This document shows, piece by piece, positions 1-6,474 of a stretch of 64,000 bases of DNA (position 1 is the stretch's first letter; the number at the start of each line of letters is the position of its first letter). The stretch spans positions 1-64,000 of the forward strand of contig NZ_VKDC01000017.1 of NCBI RefSeq assembly GCF_007097395.1, read 5' to 3'. Made by a program: the position numbers and the translations under genes. This DNA comes from Fulvivirga sp. M361 (GTDB taxonomy: Bacteria > Bacteroidota > Bacteroidia > Cytophagales > Cyclobacteriaceae). Below the pieces are notes generated by a model. It worked only from the letters and a program-made list of their open reading frames with translations, was not told the DNA's origin and ran no database searches.

Positions 1-53
1 CCACTTGACTCCCACTCCTTCATCAACTCAAACATCTTAGATTCCTTGCTCAT
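1..53 (-). CDS. Partial IS66-type accessory protein (TnpA-like), N-terminus only
   Basis: An ATG at 53 on the minus strand opens a frame that runs off the left edge. The 17 visible residues begin MSKESKMFELMKEW and continue ESSG, which resembles the start of Bacteroidota IS66 TnpA-type accessory proteins (a MFELV-x-W-x-SG opening before an HTH). Only the N-terminus is visible, so the call is tentative. If right, an IS66 element lies at or beyond the left end of the cassette-like array. Confidence 0.4.
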   Translation of the reverse strand, partial: MSKESKMFELMKEWESS

Positions 54-96
54 CGCTCTTTTTGTGAACAAAAATCACTATTCAGAAAGCATACAG

Positions 97-198
97 CAAT
101 ACGCCCAACACCGAAGGGATACCAAATATCTCAAATGTATCGGATCCAAATGCCCTCTGCAAACAACTCAGTAAGCCGATTGGGCTTAGCGCCTGTTA
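97..198. repeat. Imperfect palindromic element E0 (cassette boundary candidate)
   Basis: The stretch ends with GTTA at 195-198, just outside the stop codon of the 206-1033 gene. Its inner arm around 180-193 (ATTGGGCTTAGCGCC) is loosely complementary to CAATACGCCCAACACC at 97-112. It is weaker than elements E1 and E2 but sits in the same relative position between one-gene units. The rest of the 54-205 gap shows nothing else recognisable. Confidence 0.35.
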
Positions 199-205
199 CC
201 AGCTT

Positions 206-1033
206 TTATGTTGTTTTGAAAAGATACCAGTTGGAAGCAATTTGCCTCACCATTATGTATCTGTTCGGATTCATTTTAGGAACTTGGTCTAGATCTGTTA
301 AATAAAGATAACCTACTGTATTGTCGACCATCCCTCCAATTGTCAATTCCATGCAGTCTTCACAGCTGTACGCCCCATCGGTTATGTGGCTAATCAAAAG
401 TTCCTGTCTTAACTGCTTTTGATTTTCTCCTAATGGAGTTCGTCTCATTGGATTGAACTCAGGTCTATCTTGATTTACTTCGTTTACCAACACTTGAAAT
501 TTTTCTTGATTTGTGATAAAGTGCTCAATTAGTTCCCGATCTGATGCAAGAGTTAGCTTGGAGTTCATAAGCTCAAAATCAAACTCTTTTCGGTTCTTAA
601 AGCGGCTATTTTCTTGATTTATTAAGCTATCAATTTGTTGTTCGTTCAGTGAGTCATACATCTGAACAACTTGCTCTATCAGACCAGTCATCGCCAAACC
701 TCTAAATGCAGCCAGTTTCCAAATCTGGTCTTCGAACTTGAAATGAAGGTAAACATCTGTAACCGGAATTCCCGTTGAATCTACAAGAGTTAGAGCGACA
801 ACAGATATATCTTCCAATTTTGTCAGCAGTTCAAATTCTAATTCAATTGTAGATGATAAATCTGTTCCATTCGGATGGTTTTTATTGCTCTGGTATTCCC
901 CGGTAGTATATTTTTTGAGCTGTTTGAATTTTGTCTTGGAGAAGATTTGCTTAGACAGTTCTAAAGGCTCAATCAGTTCTTGTGATTGACCAAAATGTCC
1001 GACAAATAATAATAAAAGTAGAATTATCCTCAT
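206..1033 (-). CDS. Secreted protein of unknown function (cassette-like gene 1)
   Basis: The product has 275 residues and starts with a clear signal peptide (MRIILLLLLFVGHFGQSQ), so it is exported to the periplasm or outer membrane side. I do not recognise the family. The central part alternates charged helices with short strands, and a CEDCMEL motif near residue 225 could be a redox or metal pair. It stands alone on the minus strand between palindromic elements E0 and E1, with its stop codon only 8 bp from E0. Its neighbours 1348-1869 and 2065-2754 are also single exported proteins on the same strand, the layout expected of promiscuous gene cassettes. Confidence 0.75.
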   Translation of the reverse strand: MRIILLLLLFVGHFGQSQELIEPLELSKQIFSKTKFKQLKKYTTGEYQSNKNHPNGTDLSSTIELEFELLTKLEDISVVALTLVDSTGIPVTDVYLHFKFEDQIWKLAAFRGLAMTGLIEQVVQMYDSLNEQQIDSLINQENSRFKNRKEFDFELMNSKLTLASDRELIEHFITNQEKFQVLVNEVNQDRPEFNPMRRTPLGENQKQLRQELLISHITDGAYSCEDCMELTIGGMVDNTVGYLYLTDLDQVPKMNPNRYIMVRQIASNWYLFKTT

Positions 1034-1048
1034 TGGTGAAATTGCTGG

Positions 1049-1312
1049 TAACGCCCGTATAGGACGCTGTGCCTATCCGGAACTTAATGGTGATGAAAGT
1101 AGTATTTTCTGTGTTTCCTTCCAAGTAGCAGAGAACTTAGCGACAACCTTTCTGCGTGATCACCAGCCGGAACCTGCGTGCAGGCCAACCACAACAACTT
1201 GCTCCATCGAGACCTACTTAATCCGCCATGAAACTCTAAACACAGAAAATACGGACTAGTCGCATGGACTTAAATAAACGAGAGTAAAGGCATGCGTTTC
1301 TATACGATGTTA
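1049..1312. repeat. Long imperfect palindrome E1 between cassette-like genes
   Basis: Outer arms are TAACGCCCGTATAGG at 1049-1063 and, inverted, CTATACGATGTTA at 1300-1312. The similarity continues inward through ACGC-TGCC. An inner perfect 15-bp inverted repeat is GTATTTTCTGTGTTT at 1102-1116 with its complement at 1238-1252. The centre (1117-1237) is about 120 bp with no gene. The element fills almost the whole gap between the 206-1033 and 1348-1869 genes. Its minus-strand 5' arm (TATAGAAACGCATGCCT) resembles that of E2, so the two belong to one family. Confidence 0.7.
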
Positions 1313-1347
1313 GTGGCTGGACTATTTTATCTTTGTCGAAATTTAAT

Positions 1348-1869
1348 TCAAATGCCATTTTCACTAAGCCATTTTTCATAAAGATTGTCTTTGATCTTTT
1401 CTCTCAAAAATCTCTTGCGAAGGTATTTTTTTGTTTGTGTTGATTTCAAAAGTGTAAGTGTTGGTTGCCTTGGTAGATCAAAAACATTTTGATTTAAGAA
1501 CCCACATTTCACAAAGTAGGTATCTCCAGACTTCAAATTGATTGGGTATTGAACACTCTTGATTTTCTTATATTTTGTTCTTTTATCAGCATTTAAAGAA
1601 GGTGCTTTCGTTGTTGCCCTAAGCGTGGCAACACTGGAATTTATATCTACCATATAAACGTCATGAGTTCTGATTCTCCCTATTAGACTGTCAGCCATAT
1701 AAAGGTTATAATTGAACCCGAAGTCGAAAATATTAAAAGTTCTAAAAAATATAACTGTTGAGTGTGGGTTATCATAAAAGCCACTAGAATTGTTTTGCGA
1801 GAAGACATCCAAACAAGTCACAGAGGTTATTCCAATCGTTAAACAAGCTATTTTCAGGAATTGATGCAT
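1348..1869 (-). CDS. Exported hypothetical protein, DUF2846-like (cassette-like gene 2)
   Basis: The product has 173 residues with an N-terminal signal sequence ending near FSQ. A cysteine at residue 19 might instead be a lipobox. The mature part opens with a strand VIFFRTFNIFDFGFNYNLYM and ends with a basic tail. The order, a VIFFR strand, a small-ligand style loop, then a Y-F-V-K-C-G strand, recalls DUF2846-type exported beta-sandwich proteins, but the match is only suggestive. It sits alone on the minus strand between palindromes E1 and E2. No promoter is evident in the short gap before it. Confidence 0.65.
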   Translation of the reverse strand: MHQFLKIACLTIGITSVTCLDVFSQNNSSGFYDNPHSTVIFFRTFNIFDFGFNYNLYMADSLIGRIRTHDVYMVDINSSVATLRATTKAPSLNADKRTKYKKIKSVQYPINLKSGDTYFVKCGFLNQNVFDLPRQPTLTLLKSTQTKKYLRKRFLREKIKDNLYEKWLSENGI

Positions 1870-1963
1870 AATAGTATGATTTGTTTTCTCCTAAATTAAC
1901 AACTCCAATTCTTGATAAAATATTGTAATCGGATAAGTTATTTATGTATGACCAACTTGCCAC

Positions 1964-2074
1964 TAACGTCCAGATATGGCACGTGACTCTGAACTTTATT
2001 TATATCTACAATCTAGGGGATTTGCAGATCAGTTTCAAGTAACTTCTTAGAGGCATGTGCTATATCATTTGTTG
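1964..2074. repeat. Imperfect palindrome E2 overlapping a gene 3' end
   Basis: The left arm starts TAACGTCCAGATATGGCACG at 1964 and the right arm is GCATGTGCTATATCATTTG ending with GTTG at 2071-2074. After inversion they align as ATATGGCACGTG against ATATAGCACATG, with further similarity inward (CTCTGAACTT against CTCTAAGAAG). The last 10 bp include the stop region of the 2065-2754 gene, so that gene ends inside the palindrome, as cassette genes do in integrons. Size is 111 bp. Confidence 0.65.
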
Positions 2075-2754
2075 TGTATAGTTTTTCTAATTGCATGTTT
2101 GGTTACCAGGATTTTATATTGTCTCCTGTATTCATTTGATCCAAATTCGTTGTCGAATATAAGGCTATATTCAATTTTTCCTTCATCATTAAAAAAGTGT
2201 TTCTCTTGCTTATAACCCCAATCTTCTAAAGTCAATTGTCCATTGATATTATAGACGTAGTTTGCACTGTGGTTGTATCCTGTATGTGCGGAATGTTTAT
2301 TCTCAATCGTATAAGATGAAGAAATAACCTTATTCAAAGTATCATACTCTAAATACTCACTTCCCCAAAACTTAGGCGACCCTCTTAAAAAATCATATGT
2401 CTCAATTTTGAACACTAGGCCTTTTTCGTTGTAGTGATAAATTAATTTAGTCTGTTTCTTTTTCTTATCATATACTAAAATATGCTTAACACGTCTATTT
2501 TTGTATTTAGGAACAAATCTTTGATTAAGAATCAAGGCTTCAACCAAGAATCCGTTCTCATTATATTTGTACCAGTTTTTCCAATATCCGTTATCTTTCC
2601 AAATCCCTTTTTGTTTCCTTTCCACTTTTATATTTACAATAGAATCTTTGATGTGATTCATGCTTTGAAATGGAACTAGATATAATGTTTGGGAAAATGC
2701 TGCCAAATTCATATTGAGGCAGCAGAACAGCATTACTAAACTAAAATTACTCAT
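2065..2754 (-). CDS. Exported protein with YD/MORN-like repeats (cassette-like gene 3)
   Basis: I place the start at the ATG at 2754, which gives MSNFSLVMLFCCLNMNLAAF, a typical signal peptide; an upstream ATG at 2775 would add seven residues before it. The mature part has about five short tyrosine/glycine repeats (KYNENGFLVEA, HYNEKGLVFKI, YVYNINGQLTL, HFFNDEGKIEY), spaced 20-40 residues, of the kind found in toxin-immunity or MORN/YD-repeat proteins of Bacteroidota. The exact role is unknown. It is the first gene behind the recombinase, separated from it by a 23-bp palindrome. Confidence 0.7.
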   Translation of the reverse strand: MSNFSLVMLFCCLNMNLAAFSQTLYLVPFQSMNHIKDSIVNIKVERKQKGIWKDNGYWKNWYKYNENGFLVEALILNQRFVPKYKNRRVKHILVYDKKKKQTKLIYHYNEKGLVFKIETYDFLRGSPKFWGSEYLEYDTLNKVISSSYTIENKHSAHTGYNHSANYVYNINGQLTLEDWGYKQEKHFFNDEGKIEYSLIFDNEFGSNEYRRQYKILVTKHAIRKTIHNK

Positions 2755-2779
2755 GAAGTCAATTATACACAACATGTGA

Positions 2780-2802
2780 ATAACAGGAACTGTTCCTGTT
2801 AT
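2780..2802. repeat. Perfect 23-bp palindrome at the recombinase stop codon (candidate core site)
   Basis: Eleven-base arms (ATAACAGGAAC and its exact complement) flank a single central T. Read as a tyrosine-recombinase core this is arms ATAACAGG/CCTGTTAT with a 7-bp spacer. It abuts the recombinase stop codon (2803-2805). It shares the ATAAC...GTTAT ends with elements E1 and E2. On the minus strand no T-run follows, so it is not a standard terminator. Role as an integration site is inferred. Confidence 0.6.
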
Positions 2803-3675
2803 CTACCTTTCAAAGGTACTCAAATCTTCCAGCATACTTAGTGGGCTCCGGATCTCAGAAATATGCTGGTTACACAAGTGCGTGTAAATTTCTGTGGTTT
2901 TACTACTGGTATGTCCTAACAGTGTTTGAATGTACCGTAAATTTACTCCTGACTCCATTAAGTGGGTGGCAAAGGAATGTCTTAGCGTATGAGGGGTTAC
3001 TTTTTTTCTAACCCCGGCTTTGAAACAAGCACGCTTCAGTATTTTTCGTATACTGCTCGCACTGTATATACCACCATCAGGCCCTTCAAAAAGAAACTTT
3101 TCAGGCCGGTGTTTTCGATAATAAGCACGTAATAACATCAGAAGATTATCCGGTAATAAGGTGGCACGGTCTTTATTGCCCTTGCCTGATCGTATCCATA
3201 TTCGGCGATGATCTGAGTCGATATCTTCAATTTTCAGATGTTGTAATTCTGATATTCGCAGGCCTGTACCATAGATAGTGCTGATGATCGCCCGGTGCTT
3301 TATGGACTTAATGCAGCTAATGACCCTGGCAACTTCTTTTTTTGAGAGGATTACCGGCAATGTATTTTCTTTTTTCGGTCTTTCCAGCTTAAAGCGTTGT
3401 TTTTTACAATGTAATACCTTCTCAAAGTAAAACTTGATCGCATTGATACTTTGGTTTTGGTAGGAACGGCTGATCTTTTTTCGTGTGATCAGGGCAGATT
3501 GAAACCGAACGATATCCTGCCCATTGATGCTATGCAGACGTCGGGGGTACAGGTAGTTCAGAAATTCACGGAACATAGTTACATAAATTCTGCATGTAGA
3601 CTCACTATACCTGTGAGCGGATAAGGTATGGTTAAAAGCTAAAAGCTCACTTTGGTAAAACTGTAAATGATCCAT
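2803..3675 (-). CDS. Tyrosine recombinase, XerC/IntI-like
   Basis: The product has 290 residues. An N-terminal SAM-like DNA-binding domain (residues 5-95) precedes the catalytic domain with all expected residues: Arg140 (GTGLRISEL), Lys165 (GKGNKDR), His229 and Arg232 (PHTLRHSF), His255 (LLGHTS) and the nucleophile Tyr264 (TTEIYTHL). The tail RSPLSMLEDLSTFER resembles the C-terminus of integron integrases (RSPLD-x-L), but the extra helical insert that defines IntI between Lys165 and His229 is absent. It catalyses strand exchange between short inverted-arm sites. It is co-oriented with the cassette-like genes that follow its 3' end. Xer-like phage or transposon integrase is the alternative reading. 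Confidence 0.92.
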   Translation of the reverse strand: MDHLQFYQSELLAFNHTLSAHRYSESTCRIYVTMFREFLNYLYPRRLHSINGQDIVRFQSALITRKKISRSYQNQSINAIKFYFEKVLHCKKQRFKLERPKKENTLPVILSKKEVARVISCIKSIKHRAIISTIYGTGLRISELQHLKIEDIDSDHRRIWIRSGKGNKDRATLLPDNLLMLLRAYYRKHRPEKFLFEGPDGGIYSASSIRKILKRACFKAGVRKKVTPHTLRHSFATHLMESGVNLRYIQTLLGHTSSKTTEIYTHLCNQHISEIRSPLSMLEDLSTFER

Positions 3676-3748
3676 GTTCCAAATAAACCCTTTGCATTAG
3701 CCATATCTGTTTTTTAAACATTTATATTCGACAATAAGCACTTAAAAA

Positions 3749-4162
3749 ATGGATAATTATCAACAAAAACACTGTCAACAATGCGGGAAAGAGCTCACAG
3801 GTCGCACGGACAAACGGTTTTGCGATTCTTACTGCAGGAATACCTTTAATAATCAAAATAAATCGGAAGGTGAAAAAGTAATTGCAGAAACACACATCAT
3901 TTTAAGGCGTAACCGAAAAATTCTCAGGCAGCTAAGTCCTATGGGGAAGGCTACCGTGCGAAAAGAGGTATTAGATACACTTGGTTATGATTATAGATTC
4001 TTTACCGGAATATATAGGTCCAGGCAAGGTAAATACTATTATGTCTGCTATGACTTTGCCTTTTCGCCTATCAACGATGATCGCGGTGTAAAGAAGGTGA
4101 TCATCGTACAGCGGCAGTCTTATTTCGACCAATATATACCTGCCTTGTGGGGGAAATCTTAA
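3749..4162 (+). CDS. Zinc-ribbon protein, DUF2116-like
   Basis: The 137-residue product begins with a four-cysteine zinc ribbon (CQQCGKEL at residues 9-16, then FCDSYCR at 27-33), followed by a basic helical segment and a C-terminal alpha/beta part. Small DUF2116-type zinc-ribbon proteins of this layout are common in Bacteroidota and are thought to bind nucleic acid, without known function. It is divergent from the recombinase with a 73-bp gap. No lipobox or membrane segment is present, so it is cytoplasmic. Confidence 0.8.
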   Translation: MDNYQQKHCQQCGKELTGRTDKRFCDSYCRNTFNNQNKSEGEKVIAETHIILRRNRKILRQLSPMGKATVRKEVLDTLGYDYRFFTGIYRSRQGKYYYVCYDFAFSPINDDRGVKKVIIVQRQSYFDQYIPALWGKS

Positions 4163-4686
4163 GACTTGATCTCAAGGAATATGTTTGTAGGTAGTATTTA
4201 TTCTGTTTGTTCGATGTTGTTACGAGTAATCGTTTCTCTCAACTGGCTTAAGTTTATAACCATAGCCCTCAAATCCTAGGCAGTTTGTAACTGCCGTTAA
4301 CTCAAAGTATTTATTAAAGCTCGGCAAAGCAAGTGATACGTTTCTGCCAAAATGGTCATGAAGGCTATGGGACTTGCGGTTATGGGTAGGCATAAGTTAC
4401 GCTTTGTCAAACTTATGTCAGGATGGGAATGGAGTAGTTGTATGAGTTATGAAAGAGAGGTTAGGGGTAAGTTGGAAATAGTTTTTATGGTTTAATTTGA
4501 TGGGTATTGCTACTACCCTATGCGTGGTGATGTCGACCCTGTGGGCTAGTGTTGTGAATTTTAGAGGATGTTTTCTAAAGGAGTTCCGAGCGGACGCTCT
4601 CGGCTATTTAGGGTCTTAGGACCGCTGCGCTTAACCTAAGACCAGGGTGATTTCTCTCAATATTTGAATGATCAATCTTCACTATT
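4163..4686. other. 524-bp gene-free stretch with hairpins
   Basis: No supported gene was found. It contains repeat copy R1 (4281-4385). Just after it is a hairpin CATAAGTT...AACTTATG (4392-4418), and near 4590-4650 are nested short inverted repeats, CCGAG...CTCGG and GTCTTAGG...CCTAAGAC. The last could end transcription coming from either side, but no T-run follows. The density of small inverted repeats suggests a structured RNA or remnants of a mobile element. Confidence 0.5.
4281..4385 (+). repeat. Direct repeat copy R1 (~100 bp)
   Basis: This segment is about three-quarters identical by eye to 6761-6856 in the same orientation. Best conserved blocks are AACTGCCGTT, TTATTAAA-CTCGG, AAAGCA, TACGT-TCT and CTTGCGGTT. 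The two copies bracket a 2.4-kb segment with four genes. They could be remnants of element ends, of duplicated non-coding RNA, or of attachment sites. Confidence 0.65.
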
Positions 4687-4899
4687 CTATCTTAGTTTTA
4701 AATCTGAATAAAGCTCTTTAAAGACTTCTCCGGGGTCAGCATCAATAGCTAAAGCGATCAAGTAAAGCTCGTCTGCTCTTAGCTTTGTAGTTTCATTGGA
4801 GGTTAGCTGTGTCAACCGAGATTTGCTAATTCCTGTCCTTCTCGATACTTCTGCCTTGTTAACAGTCTTTTTCGCAAGATACAAGCCTAAATCCGTCAT
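4687..4899 (-). CDS. Small Xre-family HTH regulator
   Basis: A 70-residue protein made almost entirely of a Cro/C1-type helix-turn-helix (LYLAKKTVNKAEVSRRTG, ISKSRLTQLT, then DELYLIALAIDADPGEV). Such one-domain repressors usually regulate their own promoter and a divergent gene. An inverted repeat TGTATC/GATACA overlaps the region just upstream of its ATG, fitting autoregulation. The divergent gene at 5037 is interrupted. Confidence 0.88.
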   Translation of the reverse strand: MTDLGLYLAKKTVNKAEVSRRTGISKSRLTQLTSNETTKLRADELYLIALAIDADPGEVFKELYSDLKLR

Positions 4900-4902
4900 T
4901 TT

Positions 4903-4935
4903 TGTATCGTTTTTTAAAACGTAAATTTAGATACA
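4903..4935. promoter_or_regulatory. Inverted repeat upstream of the Xre gene, candidate operator
   Basis: TGTATC at 4903-4908 and GATACA at 4930-4935 form 6-bp inverted half-sites with a 21-bp spacer, roughly two helical turns between centres plus a half-site. The site begins 4 bp upstream of the Xre start codon, inside the 137-bp divergent gap. Operator function is inferred from position. Confidence 0.4.
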
Positions 4936-5036
4936 TGAAACTTTTGTTGCTATTATTTATATAATTGTTTTGAAAATAGGTTTTTTATCTACACTTTTGT
5001 ATAGAAATAATAAACAATAATTTCAAAAAATGACAC

Positions 5037-5339
5037 ATGAGTAGAAGATATACCAAAGCCGATTTAGAACAAATCGTTTCCGTCCAATTGGAAAACCTCA
5101 ATGCCATGCATGACCTTTTGAGTATCATGAAACATCAAAATGAATTACTGAATAGCGCCAACAAGAAATTAAAAGATGAAATCACTGATTCTAAGCAGAA
5201 GTTATATCCAACTCGAAAGCGAAATTCAAATTCTTAAATCTGCGGGAGGGAAGGCAAGCTCTTTGTGGCTGTCCCGAAGGGCAGACGCAATGTGCTTGTC
5301 AGTGTGTCGGCAAAATCAAATAAAAATCTCTACGGATAA
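5037..5339 (+). pseudogene. Interrupted small coiled-coil gene, divergent to the Xre regulator
   Basis: The frame opens MSRRYTKADLEQIVSVQLEN and is helical and coiled-coil-like for 66 residues, then meets a TAA at 5235-5237. In the same frame after this stop the sequence is again protein-like (GREGKLFVAVPKGRRN followed by VLVSVSAKSNKNLYG) and ends at TAA 5337-5339. Between 5211 and 5245 the +1 frame reads YIQLESEIQILKSAGGK, a better coiled coil. The simplest explanation is two compensating indels, or an in-frame stop, in a gene of about 100 codons. The family is not recognised; a mobilisation accessory protein is possible. Confidence 0.45.
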
Positions 5340-5342
5340 AAT

Positions 5343-5873
5343 TTACTTTGTAGACACAGCTTCCTGTAACATGGTAAGCTGTGCTTCCAGCCCTTTCACC
5401 TGGGTCTGTAACATTACTTCCCAAGCCAGGGGGCTTTCTTTTAGCTTACCGGTAAGGTGCCGCTTTCTTAGCTTCACCCATTTGGTCTGGTGGGAGGAGA
5501 GTTGCTCTTTTTCCAGCAGGCTATCACAAGCATTTAACCCACGTAGTAGTCGCTGGCGGTAGGCTTTTAGTTGGGCCAGGGCGTCTTGCCGTCTCAGTAG
5601 TTTGTTTTCCATCTTTTTGATGGACTGTGCCAGGGCTACTGGCAGCTTTTGCTGTTCATGCGCTATAAAACGCCGGGCATGGGGTAGCGCTTCACAGGGC
5701 GTATCCACTTCCAGCGCTTCCTGGAGGAGTAGCAGGGGCTGAATGTGGTATAGCGATAATGACCTGCGGCCGGAACTCACAGAATGAACCAGGGAAGAAG
5801 ACGCTCCGATCAAATGCGCTATGGAGGTGTTACTGATATCAAAATAGTGTCTGAGGGTTTCCAGGAGTGACAT
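5343..5873 (-). CDS. HTH / coiled-coil protein under a TTGTACAA array
   Basis: I start it at the ATG at 5873 (MSLLETLRHYFDI); the frame stays open upstream, but that stretch is the repeat array. Residues 1-55 form a lambda-repressor-like HTH (TSIAHLIGASSSLVHSVSSG). The remaining ~120 residues are basic amphipathic helices, likely coiled coil (IKKMENKLLRRQDALAQLKA and VKGLEAQLTMLQEA). It probably binds DNA as an oligomer. Six TTGTACAA palindromes lie directly upstream, the first 1 bp beyond the start codon, so autoregulation or an origin-like function is likely. Not a named family as far as I can tell. Confidence 0.65.
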   Translation of the reverse strand: MSLLETLRHYFDISNTSIAHLIGASSSLVHSVSSGRRSLSLYHIQPLLLLQEALEVDTPCEALPHARRFIAHEQQKLPVALAQSIKKMENKLLRRQDALAQLKAYRQRLLRGLNACDSLLEKEQLSSHQTKWVKLRKRHLTGKLKESPLAWEVMLQTQVKGLEAQLTMLQEAVSTK

Positions 5874-5874
5874 G

Positions 5875-6010
5875 TTGTACAATATTTTATTTTTTTCTAC
5901 CACATGTTGTACAAGCTTGTACAAAGTTTTAACGAAAATATTTTTACGTTGTACAAATGCCTTTTGTGTTTTGTACAACATCACTTCGGGTTTATTTTTT
6001 CGTTGTACAA
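5875..6010. promoter_or_regulatory. Six helically phased TTGTACAA palindromes
   Basis: Exact copies lie at 5875-5882, 5907-5914, 5917-5924, 5949-5956, 5971-5978 and 6003-6010. Start-to-start distances are 32, 10, 32, 22 and 32 bp, close to 3, 1, 3, 2 and 3 helical turns, so all copies face the same side of DNA. Three pairs each have a 32-bp spacing. The array separates the HTH gene from the terminator of the coiled-coil gene upstream. It fits a cooperative operator or iteron array. Confidence 0.8.
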
Positions 6011-6020
6011 CACCTACATA

Positions 6021-6045
6021 AAAAAACCCGAACACATCGGGTTTT
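6021..6045 (-). terminator. Intrinsic terminator of the 6064-6474 gene
   Basis: Arms AAAACCCGA and TCGGGTTTT with a 5-nt loop are followed on the minus strand by further Ts. It lies 19 bp past the stop codon of the coiled-coil gene. It isolates that gene from the TTGTACAA array. Confidence 0.85.
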
Positions 6046-6063
6046 CAGGCACTGCGTATTGGA

Positions 6064-6474
6064 TTAGAGCGTGCCTTTATGGGTTTCTACCATGGTAATG
6101 GCATCATCCAGTACGGGAAGTTGTGCTTCCAGCTGGGTATGGTCTACCTGGTCTTCCACCACCGAAACAGCATTATAGTTGGCCTGACGGTTTTGTAAGG
6201 CTTTGAGCTTAGTCTCTTCCCGTTCTATCTTCAGTTCCAGCTCACGTTTGGCTTTCTCATCGGTAATCAGGTCTACCGCGGCCTGATAGCCTGTAAGGAT
6301 GGCTTGCACACTGTCTATGCCTTCACTCACATCCACCGTAGTAGCCGAGCGGCTTTCCAGTCGCTCTCCCAGGTTGCGCAGCCTACGCTGTAGCTGGGTC
6401 TTTTCAGCCTGCAGGATCTCCAGGGCGGTGTCACATTCTTCTGCGGTGGTTAATAACGCTACGTTAATCTCCAT
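6064..6474 (-). CDS. Small coiled-coil protein of unknown function
   Basis: The 136-residue product is nearly all helix: heptads run from TTAEECDTALEILQAEKTQL to LKALQNRQANYN. There is no signal peptide and no catalytic motif. It resembles structural or DNA-segregation accessory proteins in form only. It has its own terminator (6021-6045) and lies upstream of the HTH gene with TTGTACAA sites. Codon use here is GC-richer than in neighbouring genes, hinting at transfer together with 5343-5873. Confidence 0.6.
   Translation of the reverse strand: MEINVALLTTAEECDTALEILQAEKTQLQRRLRNLGERLESRSATTVDVSEGIDSVQAILTGYQAAVDLITDEKAKRELELKIEREETKLKALQNRQANYNAVSVVEDQVDHTQLEAQLPVLDDAITMVETHKGTL

Noticed and set aside
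1049-2074. Canonical integron attC sites
   Set aside because: The terminal motifs do not fit RYYYAAC/GTTRRRY exactly, so they are reported only as attC-like.
5176-5562. 128-codon plus frame across 5176-5562
   Set aside because: Only its first ~17 residues are coiled-coil-like; the rest is antisense to the real 5343-5873 gene. It was used only to explain the interrupted gene.
5875-6010. CRISPR array
   Set aside because: The repeat is only 8 bp, spacers vary from 2 to 24 bp, and no cas genes occur.
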